DNA from: Patescibacteria group bacterium
GTDB lineage: Bacteria > Patescibacteriota > Gracilibacteria > UBA1369 > JAHJTR01
Direction: 5' to 3'
NCBI GenBank assembly: GCA_018829865.1
Contig: JAHJTR010000239.1
Coordinates: 1-9,267 of the forward strand
DNA: 9,267 nucleotides
Positions within the stretch are counted from its first letter, which is position 1. Each line of letters opens with the position of its first letter. A program made the position numbers and the translations under genes. This document shows, piece after piece, positions 1 through 7,531 of this stretch. A model generated the notes under the pieces. It ran no database searches, was not told the DNA's origin, and saw only the letters and a list, made by a program, of their open reading frames with translations.

Positions 1-13
1 ATGATTATACATG

Positions 14-82
14 AGCCTAACCTCCTTGTGTTTTCAATGGTTTTTGGCTTCCACCAAAACCATTATAGGATATGGTTAGGCT
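14..82 (+). repeat. Nested inverted repeat, candidate integron attC site
   Basis: The outer arms AGCCTAACC (14-22) and GGTTAGGCT (74-82) are perfect 9-base inverted repeats. They contain GCCTAAC (15-21), which fits the attC R'' consensus RYYYAAC, and GTTAGGC (75-81), which fits the R' consensus GTTRRRY. An inner stem pairs AATGGTTTTTGG (36-47) with CCAAAACCATT (54-64) around a 6-base loop. The left arm has one extra T, like the extrahelical base in the L'' arm of known attC sites, so the site would point left to right with its cassette gene off the left edge. In the third frame a TGA (12-14) sits directly before R'', a usual place for a cassette stop codon. Against attC, the spacers between outer and inner stems (13 and 9 bases) are longer than the usual 5 or so, and TCCT/AGGA may pair within them. 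A palindromic MITE or terminator-like structure is the alternative. Confidence 0.42.
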
Positions 83-97
83 TTTTCAATTTCTAAT

Positions 98-2881
98 TTG
101 GACACGTATGTTGCGGGGTTTGTAAACGGCATTCCGCTTTTGTTTGTGGAATGCAAAAATATTCATAAAGATCTTAAGAACGCCTACGAAAGAAATTTTG
201 CTGATTATAAAGATACTATCCCGCACTTCTTCCATCACAACGCAATCGTCATGCTCGCCAATGGCGCAAAAGCCAAAGTCGGCACCATCACTGCTGGTTA
301 TGAGCATTTTCATGAGTGGAAGCGCTTGTCAGAATCCGATCATGGTGTGGTGGACATGGAAACTCTTTTGAAAGGTGTTTGCGACAAAAAAAATTTCATG
401 GATATCTTTGAAAACTTCATTATCTACGACGATTCTATCGGCAAACAAATAAAAGTGTTGGTCAAAAATCACCAGTATCTTGGCGTCAATCAGGTCATCA
501 AAGCCTTGAATGATCCCAATAGAGCCAAAGGAAAACTCGGCGTTTTCTGGCATACGCAAAGTGCTGGCAAAAGTTATTCTATGGTGTTTTTCACTACGAA
601 GGTGCACCGTAAAATCGGCGGTAATTATACTTTCTTAATTTGTACAGATCGTGATGATTTGGATACCCAAATATATAAAACCTTTGCCGGATGCAGTGTT
701 GCTGATAATGACAAAAACCCATGCCGGCCAACCAGTGGAAAACATTTGGCCGAGCTTATGAGTTATCACAAGGCCTATGTATTTACCACGATTCAAAAAT
801 TTAATCAGGAAGTAGATCCGGATGAAGGTTATACCAAACGCAATGACATTATTGTGATTACCGATGAAGCGCACCGCACTCAATACGGCACTCTTGCTTT
901 GAATATGCGCAATGCTTTGCCAAATGCCAACTTTATCGGATTTACGGGTACACCGTTATTTAAAGACGATCAAATCACCATGCAGGTTTTTGGTGATTAC
1001 ATTTCCACTTATGATTTCCAGCGGGCGGTAGAAGATAAAGTGACTGTGCCGCTCTATTACGATTCGCGGGGCGATACTCTGGGTGTAGCCACCAATGATA
1101 TCAATGAGCGTATTGCCGAAAAGTTGGAAGAAATTGAAATTGATGATATCGATGTTAGCCAGCGACTGGAAAAAGAACTCAAACGAGATTATCACATCAT
1201 CACTGCCAAAAAACGGCTCAATCAAATTGCCAAGGATTTTGTCGATCACTACACCACCTCATGGGAAGCCGGCAAGGCGATGTTTGTGTGTATTGATAAA
1301 TTAACCTGTGTGCGGATGTATGAATTGATCAGGCAATACTGGGATCAGAAAGCAGAGAAAATAGAAGACTCCTGGAAAATGGCGGCTGGAGAAGAAAAGG
1401 ATCATCTTTCTAATCAGCTCATCTGGATGAAAGAGACAAAGATGGCGGTAATTGTGAGTGAAGAGCAAGGAGAAGTAGAGAAGTTTAGAAAATGGGGTTT
1501 TGATATCACACCGCACCGGCGACTTATTAAGAATGGATTTGAACTCTCCGATGGAACGCGAATTGATGTGGATTCTGCTTTTAAAAGAGAAGAACACCCA
1601 TTTAGAATTGCGATAATCTGTGCGATGTGGCTCACCGGTTTTAATGTTCCGAGTTTGGCGAATCTTTATTTGGACAAACCGCTTAAAGCCCATACGCTGA
1701 TGCAGGCGATTGCCCGCGCCAACCGAGTCAACGGCGATAAAAATAACGGTCTTATTATTGATTATTGCGGTATCCTCAAGAATTTACGCAAAGCACTTGC
1801 GATCTTTACCGGTACAGGCGATACAGGCAGAACCGGCGGATTGGGGCCGAAAGAGCTTGATCCAACCAAAACCAAAGAAGAATTACTCGAAGACTTAAAA
1901 CAAGCGATTGACTTGGTAAGTGATTTTCTCAATGAGCGAAAAGCGTCGCTTGATGCAATCATCAACACAAACGGATTTGAGAGAAATAAAGCGATTGTCG
2001 CGGCCAAAGAAGCGGTGAACGAAAATGATGAGACCAGAAAGAAGTTCGAGGTGATGTGCCGTGAAGTATTTATTAAATTTAAAGCGTGTCTAACAATCCC
2101 CGGCGTGAATGCCTATCGCAATCAATACGGAGCAATAAATATCATCTACAAAAGTCTGCAAAAAGACCGCGATCGAGCAGATATTAGCGATATCATTAAG
2201 CAACTGCATGAAGTTATTGATGAGTCGATTACTGTTACGTCCGACAAAGCCAAAGAACCTAACAAGCCGTATGACATAAGTAAAATTGATTTTAGCCGAT
2301 TGCGGGCAGAATTTGAACACGCTAAAACTAAAAACACAACTGTGCAAAGCCTTAAAAGCGTGATTGAGGAGAAGCTGGAACGACTGATTCAGAGAAATCC
2401 GCTCCGGACAGACTTCCAAGAACATTATGAAAAGATAATTGATGAGTATAATAAGGAGAAAGACCGCCAAAATATTGAAGCCACCTTTGAGGCATTATTG
2501 AAATTTGTGCAAGAGTTAGACGAGGAAGAAAGTCGAGCAGTGCGAGAGGGGTTGGACGAAGAGACGCTGGCTATTTATGACCTTTTGCTAAAACCAGACT
2601 TGAAACCCCAGGAAATCAAAAAGATAAAGAAGATAGCCAAAGAACTGCTGGAAACACTGAAAGAAAAACTTAAGGATCTGTATAAGTGGCAAGACAAGGA
2701 GCCAACAAGAGATGAGGTAAAAGTTTTAATTAGAAATTTTCTGTGGGATGAAGCAACTGGCTTGCCCGTAGAGTGTTACACTCAAAACGAAGTAGATAAA
2801 AAGACTGAAGATGTTTTTTATCATGTCTACCGGGCATATCCTACAGTACCATCGCCGTATTACTCTTCTGCAGATATTTGA
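98..2881 (+). CDS. hsdR: Type I restriction enzyme R subunit, 5'-truncated
   Basis: HsdR is the ATP-driven DNA translocase and endonuclease of type I restriction-modification; it works with HsdM and HsdS, neither of which is present here. The 927 residues carry the end of the nuclease core (FVNGIPLLFVECK, E18 and K20), a helicase P-loop WHTQSAGKS (151-159), DEAH (256-259) followed by RTQY, FTGTP (282-286), W511-LTGFNVP and QAIARANR (536-543). A charged helical C-terminus ends in a typical AYPTVPSPYY. The TTG at 98 is only the first possible start: the frame is open back to a TAG at 77-79, and no good ribosome binding site is seen. About 100-150 N-terminal residues usual for the family are missing. 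The nuclease Asp, normally six residues before the Asn of FVNG, is Tyr4 (codon 107-109). The product would keep the motor but probably not cleave DNA, or the gene is a remnant with a still open frame. The family is sure; the functional state is not. Confidence 0.93.
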   Translation: MDTYVAGFVNGIPLLFVECKNIHKDLKNAYERNFADYKDTIPHFFHHNAIVMLANGAKAKVGTITAGYEHFHEWKRLSESDHGVVDMETLLKGVCDKKNFMDIFENFIIYDDSIGKQIKVLVKNHQYLGVNQVIKALNDPNRAKGKLGVFWHTQSAGKSYSMVFFTTKVHRKIGGNYTFLICTDRDDLDTQIYKTFAGCSVADNDKNPCRPTSGKHLAELMSYHKAYVFTTIQKFNQEVDPDEGYTKRNDIIVITDEAHRTQYGTLALNMRNALPNANFIGFTGTPLFKDDQITMQVFGDYISTYDFQRAVEDKVTVPLYYDSRGDTLGVATNDINERIAEKLEEIEIDDIDVSQRLEKELKRDYHIITAKKRLNQIAKDFVDHYTTSWEAGKAMFVCIDKLTCVRMYELIRQYWDQKAEKIEDSWKMAAGEEKDHLSNQLIWMKETKMAVIVSEEQGEVEKFRKWGFDITPHRRLIKNGFELSDGTRIDVDSAFKREEHPFRIAIICAMWLTGFNVPSLANLYLDKPLKAHTLMQAIARANRVNGDKNNGLIIDYCGILKNLRKALAIFTGTGDTGRTGGLGPKELDPTKTKEELLEDLKQAIDLVSDFLNERKASLDAIINTNGFERNKAIVAAKEAVNENDETRKKFEVMCREVFIKFKACLTIPGVNAYRNQYGAINIIYKSLQKDRDRADISDIIKQLHEVIDESITVTSDKAKEPNKPYDISKIDFSRLRAEFEHAKTKNTTVQSLKSVIEEKLERLIQRNPLRTDFQEHYEKIIDEYNKEKDRQNIEATFEALLKFVQELDEEESRAVREGLDEETLAIYDLLLKPDLKPQEIKKIKKIAKELLETLKEKLKDLYKWQDKEPTRDEVKVLIRNFLWDEATGLPVECYTQNEVDKKTEDVFYHVYRAYPTVPSPYYSSADI

Positions 2882-2947
2882 TATGTTTTTTATATGGGGC
2901 AAGTGCATTTTATCAGCATCAGTCTGTAGATAATCGCGGGAATCCGG

Positions 2948-5900
2948 GTGGAAACAAGAAGCATTATGAAAGATAAGTGGACTCAAAAACAGAAACAAAT
3001 TCATGAAGGGCTTTCTTCAATCGGCCAAGAAATAGCCGGGTTTTATGAAGCTGGACTAAGAATTTATTATGGAGATTGTCCTAACGGGTCAAACTTTCTG
3101 ATGCATGCGGCACGGGAGATCGACGGAGGTTTACGAGATATCTTGGCTGTAGATTTTGTCCCTGCGGAAGAGGAAAAAGACCGGCATAAAAAATCGATAC
3201 TATTTTCATTAGGAATTAAACAGTTAGAGGGCTTCTCATCAGAATGGTATTCGGTCAGCAGTAAACTTCATAAATTTGCTCATCGTAGAGGCGCATGGAA
3301 AGAATCGCGAGATATCTCAGAGGTTAAAGAGATTTGGACTAAATATGAAGACGTTTTAGAGAAATTAGTCGGTTCGTATTATGCGATTATTGAACGGATT
3401 GAGCATATAGGTACACTTAAGACTTTAGAAGGCGGGCCTTTTGAAGTTCTTTGCAATATTCTATCTATCCCTTTTTACTCAAGTTATTTTTTTAGGAAAG
3501 AGACAGATGCCAAATGGTTTCCCTTGTTAAAGAAAAAGTTATACTTCTCACCGGAGAAAATAGAATATGATGATGCCGGTAATGCATTATTTTGGCGTGT
3601 ACTTGACTATCTCGAACGAGTTTCAGAGCAAGTTGCCAAAAATGCCCAATATGGTAAAGAGCTAATTGAAATCATTGAGGGCCTTGTCCAGCTTTCCTTA
3701 ACCAAGAAGAGGATCAACAATTATCATATCTGGTGGTATTGCGTTAAGATCCTGAATAATCTCCCGCCTGCAGTAATTAAAGAGAATCTTGCCATCGACA
3801 AGTTTAAAATGTGGCTTTCTGTATGGACTGATCATTCGTTGGGGAGCGATCTGACGATTAGTGATATCGGAGAAAAGCTTTTACCTAAATGTTTGGGCAA
3901 TGATTTTGGCCCAGATTATGTCTATGCCGAGAATATAGTTCTTGCGATTACTACGATTCGAGCGGGTGGTAAATCAAATGCGTTTACAAAACGCGATGAT
4001 GCCCTGATGGAGTGGCAAGTATATTGGATTTTGGATGCGTTCAAGAAACATAGCCAGCTAATTGGGCAAAAGTGTTCTGTCCGGATTGTTTTCGAATTAG
4101 CCCAGAGATTAAGCAGGGCGTTGGAATATAAGCAGAAGGATCATTATTCTGATCTCGAGATAGGTGGGGCAGTCTATCAGCTCAAGGTCGAAAGGGTTCT
4201 TGCTGACAATTTGGAGCCCGGTAATATTCAGTTCCAATATGATAAATATTCCGCTACTGTTGCTCAATTTTCTGAAGATCAGCTCAAGGGAGTAGATCGA
4301 GAGAATGATTTCTGGGCGCTTCATAATCTAGAGCCGCAAATTGAATTAAAACACTTCACATTCACTGCTTTAACAAAAGATTCTTTTATCGCTGAGATCA
4401 AAAGAAATGTGCCTGAAGGTATTAGCTGGGAGAGTGCGGATAAATATGAACAAAAGCTTTTGAGTATTCACGAAGGTCTGTTCTCTGATTATTCGCACAT
4501 ATGGTGTCGGACATTAAAAAGCGGCTCTGAGCATGGAGATGGAGCGGAAGATGTCTTGACTGTCATTTTACGCGACGTATTACTTGCTAAGTGTGAGACA
4601 AATCGAGAAGAAGGAAAACAGGTCTTAAATGCATTTTTAAGCAATAACAAATATCAGTTTCCTATCTTTAGACGGTGTGTTCTTTTATGTGTCGATAATT
4701 TCTGGGCAGATTACCACGGATATTTGGATAAGCTGCTTGATGTTGTTCCGACCGTTCTCGCGGAGTCAGATCTTGAGGTTGAGATGCATGATGTTCTGCA
4801 AAACCATAATTCTGATTTCAGTCCTACTTTGGAAGGAAGATTGAAAGACCTAATTGATAAAGTCCCTCAATACTACATAAATAAGGGAGATGAGAAGTTG
4901 GTTGCGTATTGGCGATATAAATGGCTGTCGCCTTTGCGTGAAAACACAGAATTTAAGTCCTTATATGAGGAGGCAAAGCAAAAGGCCGAACCTAAAGATG
5001 GTAAGCCTTATGCCGTTGAGCGATCCTCGTTCAAGGGTGGGTTTGTGGGGCATAAATCACCGGTCGCAAAGGAAGAAATGCTTCAAAAAACCGCGGCCGA
5101 GATAGTGAAATACCTGGCAGATTTCAAGGGTGCCGATTTCTGGCACGGTGCTTTTGAAGGAGAGCCTGATAAAGAGGGGCTCGCGGATATTTTGCAAGCC
5201 GTTGTAAAAGAAGAGCCTAAGAAGTTTACCGATGATCTTGGTATCTTTATGTCCACGGATTATTTTTATTTGCATCGGATATTCCGAGGAATAAAAGAGG
5301 TCTGGAATGCGGGAAGTCAAATTGACTGGGATAATATCTTTAACTTTAGCATCAAATATTTAAATAGGGGCAAAGATGTCATTGTGGCTGAAGCGTTAAA
5401 AGCGCAAGGCGAAGATAGCGGCAAAGGACGTTATATCTGGATTGTAGAGGCGATCGTTGAATTAATTGGTGACGGTTCAAGAGACGATAAGCGAGCGTTC
5501 GATCCAAAGTATTTTGATAAAGTAGAACAGATTTTTGATTTGATACTTCCGTTACTGAAAGGTGAGAAGAATCCCGATACTCAAAGAGATGCATTAACCT
5601 ATGCTTTGAATACTACGCTTGGCCGGACGATCATGGCGTATGTGTCATTTTCCTTGAGAGTTGCGAGGACAACACAGGGAAAAAGAGCTAATTGGGGACG
5701 CGTTAAGTTTGAAAAATATCTTCCTATCGGCATAGATGGGTATGTTTGGTTTGGGTCTTATCTGCCGCAGATGAAATACTTAGACAGCGATTATACGGTT
5801 GAAAAAATAAATTACTTTGCCAAACCCGATGCACCTGAATTTGAGTGGCAAATGTTTATGGAAGGGTATTTGACCGGAGCCAGGGTATACAAAGACTTAT

Positions 5901-6640
5901 ATATACTAATGAGGCTCAATTATGAAAAAGCTTTGGCGAGCACAGTATTTAAAGGCAGGGCAGACGAAAGGCTTGTGGAGCATGTCTGCATCGGATATCT
6001 CCAGCTTGGTGAGTCTCTAAACAAGAATAATGAAGACGGGAAACCAAGTCTTTTCTGGAAAATGCTCGATGAGGTCAATACTGATGATAAGCGGAGCCGG
6101 TGGGAAGATGTGGCTGGCTTCTTCTGGTCAATATCCGGCAGGAGGCTTAAAAAAGAAGAGAAAGATGATCAAGAAGATCCTTCTGAAGAAACAAAAAATA
6201 AAGTGGTCGCTTTCTGGGAATGGACTTTCAGAGAACAAGAGACCGTTAAAACAAAACTCGGCGAGGCATACGGTTCGTTCTTAAGCCGTATGGCGGAATT
6301 AACAATTTGGCTCGATAAAATCGACGAAACGAAAGAGAAGTGGCTCTTACTTTCAGCGCCTTATATCGAAATTCAGCATCGATCCGCGTTTTTTATTGAG
6401 TATTTAACTAAATTTGATGACGAAGATAGCATTAAACGTATCGGGAAGATATTTCTGAAAGTTTTGGAGACTGCAACGCCAACTTTCCGGCAGGAAGAAA
6501 TTCAATTGATTATTGAGCGTCTTTATAAGATTGGCGAGAAGGATACCGCTGTTAAAGCAGATGCGGATAATATCTGCAACACTTATGGCAGACGCGGGAT
6601 TCATTTTTTGAAGGATTTATTTTATAAGAATCAGAAATAA
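2948..6640 (+). CDS. Large helical protein with HEPN-like N-terminus, unknown function
   Basis: I do not recognise the family with certainty. The protein of 1230 residues is rich in charged and aromatic residues and looks almost wholly alpha-helical, like the helical-repeat scaffolds of large anti-phage proteins. No signal peptide, membrane segment or Walker A/B motif is visible. Residues 25-150 resemble a HEPN-like bundle with conserved-looking AAREIDGGLRDIL (54-66) and HKFAHRRGAW (108-117), but no Rx4-6H catalytic spacing, so this part may bind rather than cut. The C-terminus ends in short helical repeats (about 1150-1230). The GTG at 2948 follows GGGA (2938-2941); an ATG at 2966 preceded by AAGAAG is an equally good start and would remove six residues. 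The gene lies 66 bases after hsdR, and its TAA overlaps the next ATG, so it very probably works with the HEPN protein downstream. A role as sensor or scaffold in a defence system is inferred from this context only. Confidence 0.85.
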   Translation: METRSIMKDKWTQKQKQIHEGLSSIGQEIAGFYEAGLRIYYGDCPNGSNFLMHAAREIDGGLRDILAVDFVPAEEEKDRHKKSILFSLGIKQLEGFSSEWYSVSSKLHKFAHRRGAWKESRDISEVKEIWTKYEDVLEKLVGSYYAIIERIEHIGTLKTLEGGPFEVLCNILSIPFYSSYFFRKETDAKWFPLLKKKLYFSPEKIEYDDAGNALFWRVLDYLERVSEQVAKNAQYGKELIEIIEGLVQLSLTKKRINNYHIWWYCVKILNNLPPAVIKENLAIDKFKMWLSVWTDHSLGSDLTISDIGEKLLPKCLGNDFGPDYVYAENIVLAITTIRAGGKSNAFTKRDDALMEWQVYWILDAFKKHSQLIGQKCSVRIVFELAQRLSRALEYKQKDHYSDLEIGGAVYQLKVERVLADNLEPGNIQFQYDKYSATVAQFSEDQLKGVDRENDFWALHNLEPQIELKHFTFTALTKDSFIAEIKRNVPEGISWESADKYEQKLLSIHEGLFSDYSHIWCRTLKSGSEHGDGAEDVLTVILRDVLLAKCETNREEGKQVLNAFLSNNKYQFPIFRRCVLLCVDNFWADYHGYLDKLLDVVPTVLAESDLEVEMHDVLQNHNSDFSPTLEGRLKDLIDKVPQYYINKGDEKLVAYWRYKWLSPLRENTEFKSLYEEAKQKAEPKDGKPYAVERSSFKGGFVGHKSPVAKEEMLQKTAAEIVKYLADFKGADFWHGAFEGEPDKEGLADILQAVVKEEPKKFTDDLGIFMSTDYFYLHRIFRGIKEVWNAGSQIDWDNIFNFSIKYLNRGKDVIVAEALKAQGEDSGKGRYIWIVEAIVELIGDGSRDDKRAFDPKYFDKVEQIFDLILPLLKGEKNPDTQRDALTYALNTTLGRTIMAYVSFSLRVARTTQGKRANWGRVKFEKYLPIGIDGYVWFGSYLPQMKYLDSDYTVEKINYFAKPDAPEFEWQMFMEGYLTGARVYKDLYILMRLNYEKALASTVFKGRADERLVEHVCIGYLQLGESLNKNNEDGKPSLFWKMLDEVNTDDKRSRWEDVAGFFWSISGRRLKKEEKDDQEDPSEETKNKVVAFWEWTFREQETVKTKLGEAYGSFLSRMAELTIWLDKIDETKEKWLLLSAPYIEIQHRSAFFIEYLTKFDDEDSIKRIGKIFLKVLETATPTFRQEEIQLIIERLYKIGEKDTAVKADADNICNTYGRRGIHFLKDLFYKNQK

Positions 6641-6642
6641 TG
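6638..6642 (+). promoter_or_regulatory. Stop-start overlap TAATG (translational coupling)
   Basis: The TAA of the 1230-residue gene (6638-6640) shares its last A with the ATG of the next gene (6640-6642). No clear Shine-Dalgarno sequence precedes this ATG, the upstream bases being AT-rich, so ribosomes finishing the large protein probably reinitiate here. This would keep the two products in a set ratio, as expected for partners of one complex or for an effector with its controller. Confidence 0.7.
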
Positions 6643-7431
6643 GCCGATAAAATTATGTCATATTTTAAGAATGAAGATGTTCAGAAAATTAATTCCGATT
6701 TGTTGACTCTCAAAGAGCGATATCTTAATCTTGTTACTAAAATATTTAGATTATCTGAGAACCTAAAAGAAGAAAAAGCTAAGGAATATTTGTTTCATGG
6801 GGTGGCTCGCAGGTTAGATGTTATTGAGCGCTGTGTGGAGAATATTTATTCAATATTCCCTTTAGAAAGAGAAACGTTATTAAACCGGGAAGAGTTGAAA
6901 GATGTTGATATTAATTTGCACGCGTTCTTTATAAATATTTTTGGGCTTCTGGACAATTTGGCATGGGTGTTGATTCACGAAAAACGACTAAAGATTAATA
7001 AGAAAAGCGTGGGCCTATACATTGATAAAGCGCAAGCATGCTTTGAAAAAGAGTTTCGCGACTATCTTAACTTAGATCGTATGAAAAAATGGCACAACGA
7101 ATATCTAAAAAACTATCGTGATGCGTTGTCGCATCGTATTCCGCTTTACGTGCCGCCTAAAACTCTAACTTCAGAGCAGAAAAATCATACCGATTTTATT
7201 GATAAACAGTTAAACGATAGCATCAAATTGCGTGACTATAATGCCATGAATAAATTGCACAATCAGGATGATGAAATTGGAAGCCCATGTCCATTTTTTA
7301 TTCATTCCATATCTGAAGAGGAAAGCAGGTATGTCGTTTTGCATGCGCAGGTAATTACTGATTTCAAAACAGTCGAGGAAATTATCGATAATTTTTGTGA
7401 TTCATTTATTGGGCGTTGTGATAAGACATAG
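6640..7431 (+). CDS. HEPN-like protein with Rx4H motif, candidate ribonuclease
   Basis: The 263-residue protein is predominantly helical and soluble. It holds NYRDALSHRIPLYVPP, in which R160 and H165 (codons at 7117 and 7132) give the Rx4H signature of HEPN-domain ribonucleases, widespread in toxin-antitoxin, abortive infection and CRISPR effector proteins. Helices before it (FHGVARRLDVIE at 52-63, FINIFGLLDNLAWVLIHEK at 97-115) could form the four-helix bundle. HEPN enzymes use this Arg and His to cut RNA, usually as dimers; that activity here is inferred. The start is set by the TAATG overlap with the large gene, and coupling suggests that the 1230-residue partner senses infection or restrains the enzyme. 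The region after the motif (about 175-263) has no recognised domain. The gene is visibly AT-rich. It could instead be a non-catalytic HEPN substrate-binding protein. The gene is certain; the HEPN assignment is moderate. Confidence 0.8.
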   Translation: MADKIMSYFKNEDVQKINSDLLTLKERYLNLVTKIFRLSENLKEEKAKEYLFHGVARRLDVIERCVENIYSIFPLERETLLNREELKDVDINLHAFFINIFGLLDNLAWVLIHEKRLKINKKSVGLYIDKAQACFEKEFRDYLNLDRMKKWHNEYLKNYRDALSHRIPLYVPPKTLTSEQKNHTDFIDKQLNDSIKLRDYNAMNKLHNQDDEIGSPCPFFIHSISEEESRYVVLHAQVITDFKTVEEIIDNFCDSFIGRCDKT

Positions 7432-7441
7432 TTAATATAAT
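7416..7441 (+). promoter_or_regulatory. Possible promoter for the nuclease/MBL pair
   Basis: A perfect TATAAT lies at 7436-7441, just after the stop of the HEPN gene. The best -35-like sequence is TTGTGA at 7416-7421, but it leaves only 14 bases of spacer, shorter than the usual 16-18, so the promoter is weakly supported. If real, it would let the last two genes be expressed apart from the HEPN pair. In so AT-rich a spot a chance TATAAT is quite possible. Confidence 0.25.
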
Positions 7442-7450
7442 GATAAATAG

Positions 7451-7528
7451 GGACTAAGCATATTACCCCGATATAAAACGCGCGGCGGTGATCGTGAAGC
7501 TCAAAAAGTCGTTTTATGGGAGAAGTGA
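7451..7528 (+). pseudogene. Possible C-terminal remnant of a lost gene
   Basis: Between a TAG (7448-7450) and a TGA (7526-7528) runs a 25-codon open stretch with no ATG, GTG or TTG start. Its translation contains RYKTRGGDREAQK and ends VVLWEK, which looks like a normal protein C-terminus rather than spacer. G+C rises locally (cgcgcggcggtgatcg) compared with the flanking AT-rich DNA. The following GTG start lies 3 bases after the TGA, the spacing expected within an operon. I read it as the tail of a gene whose body was deleted. Non-coding leader sequence is the alternative, and no family can be named. Confidence 0.25.
7518..7525 (+). promoter_or_regulatory. Strong ribosome binding site for the GTG start
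   Basis: GGGAGAAG ends 6 bases before the GTG at 7532 and decides that start: in the same frame a TGA at 7526-7528 closes everything upstream. A competing ATG at 7516 opens only an 8-codon frame ending in TAG and overlaps the site itself. Confidence 0.6.
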
Positions 7529-7531
7529 GTA

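Noticed and set aside
14..90. Rho-independent terminator, because the right arm is followed by TTTTT.
   Set aside because: The stem is broken by long unpaired spacers and the T run is short; the core sequences fit attC better, though a terminator role cannot be ruled out.
1..96. Open frame through the inverted repeat on the + strand, 31 codons ending TAA at 94-96.
   Set aside because: It has no recognisable protein features, reads straight through both arms of the repeat, and is open at the window edge; chance is the simpler reading.
2882..2976. Open stretch in another frame after hsdR, ending HYER at a TAA at 2974-2976.
   Set aside because: It has no start near a ribosome binding site, overlaps both neighbouring genes' ends and resembles nothing I know; treated as leader sequence.
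3955..3985. AGGKSN in the 1230-residue protein, looking like a P-loop.
   Set aside because: The spacing of the Walker A motif (A/G-x4-G-K-S/T) is not met and no Walker B partner follows, so it gives no ground to call an NTPase.
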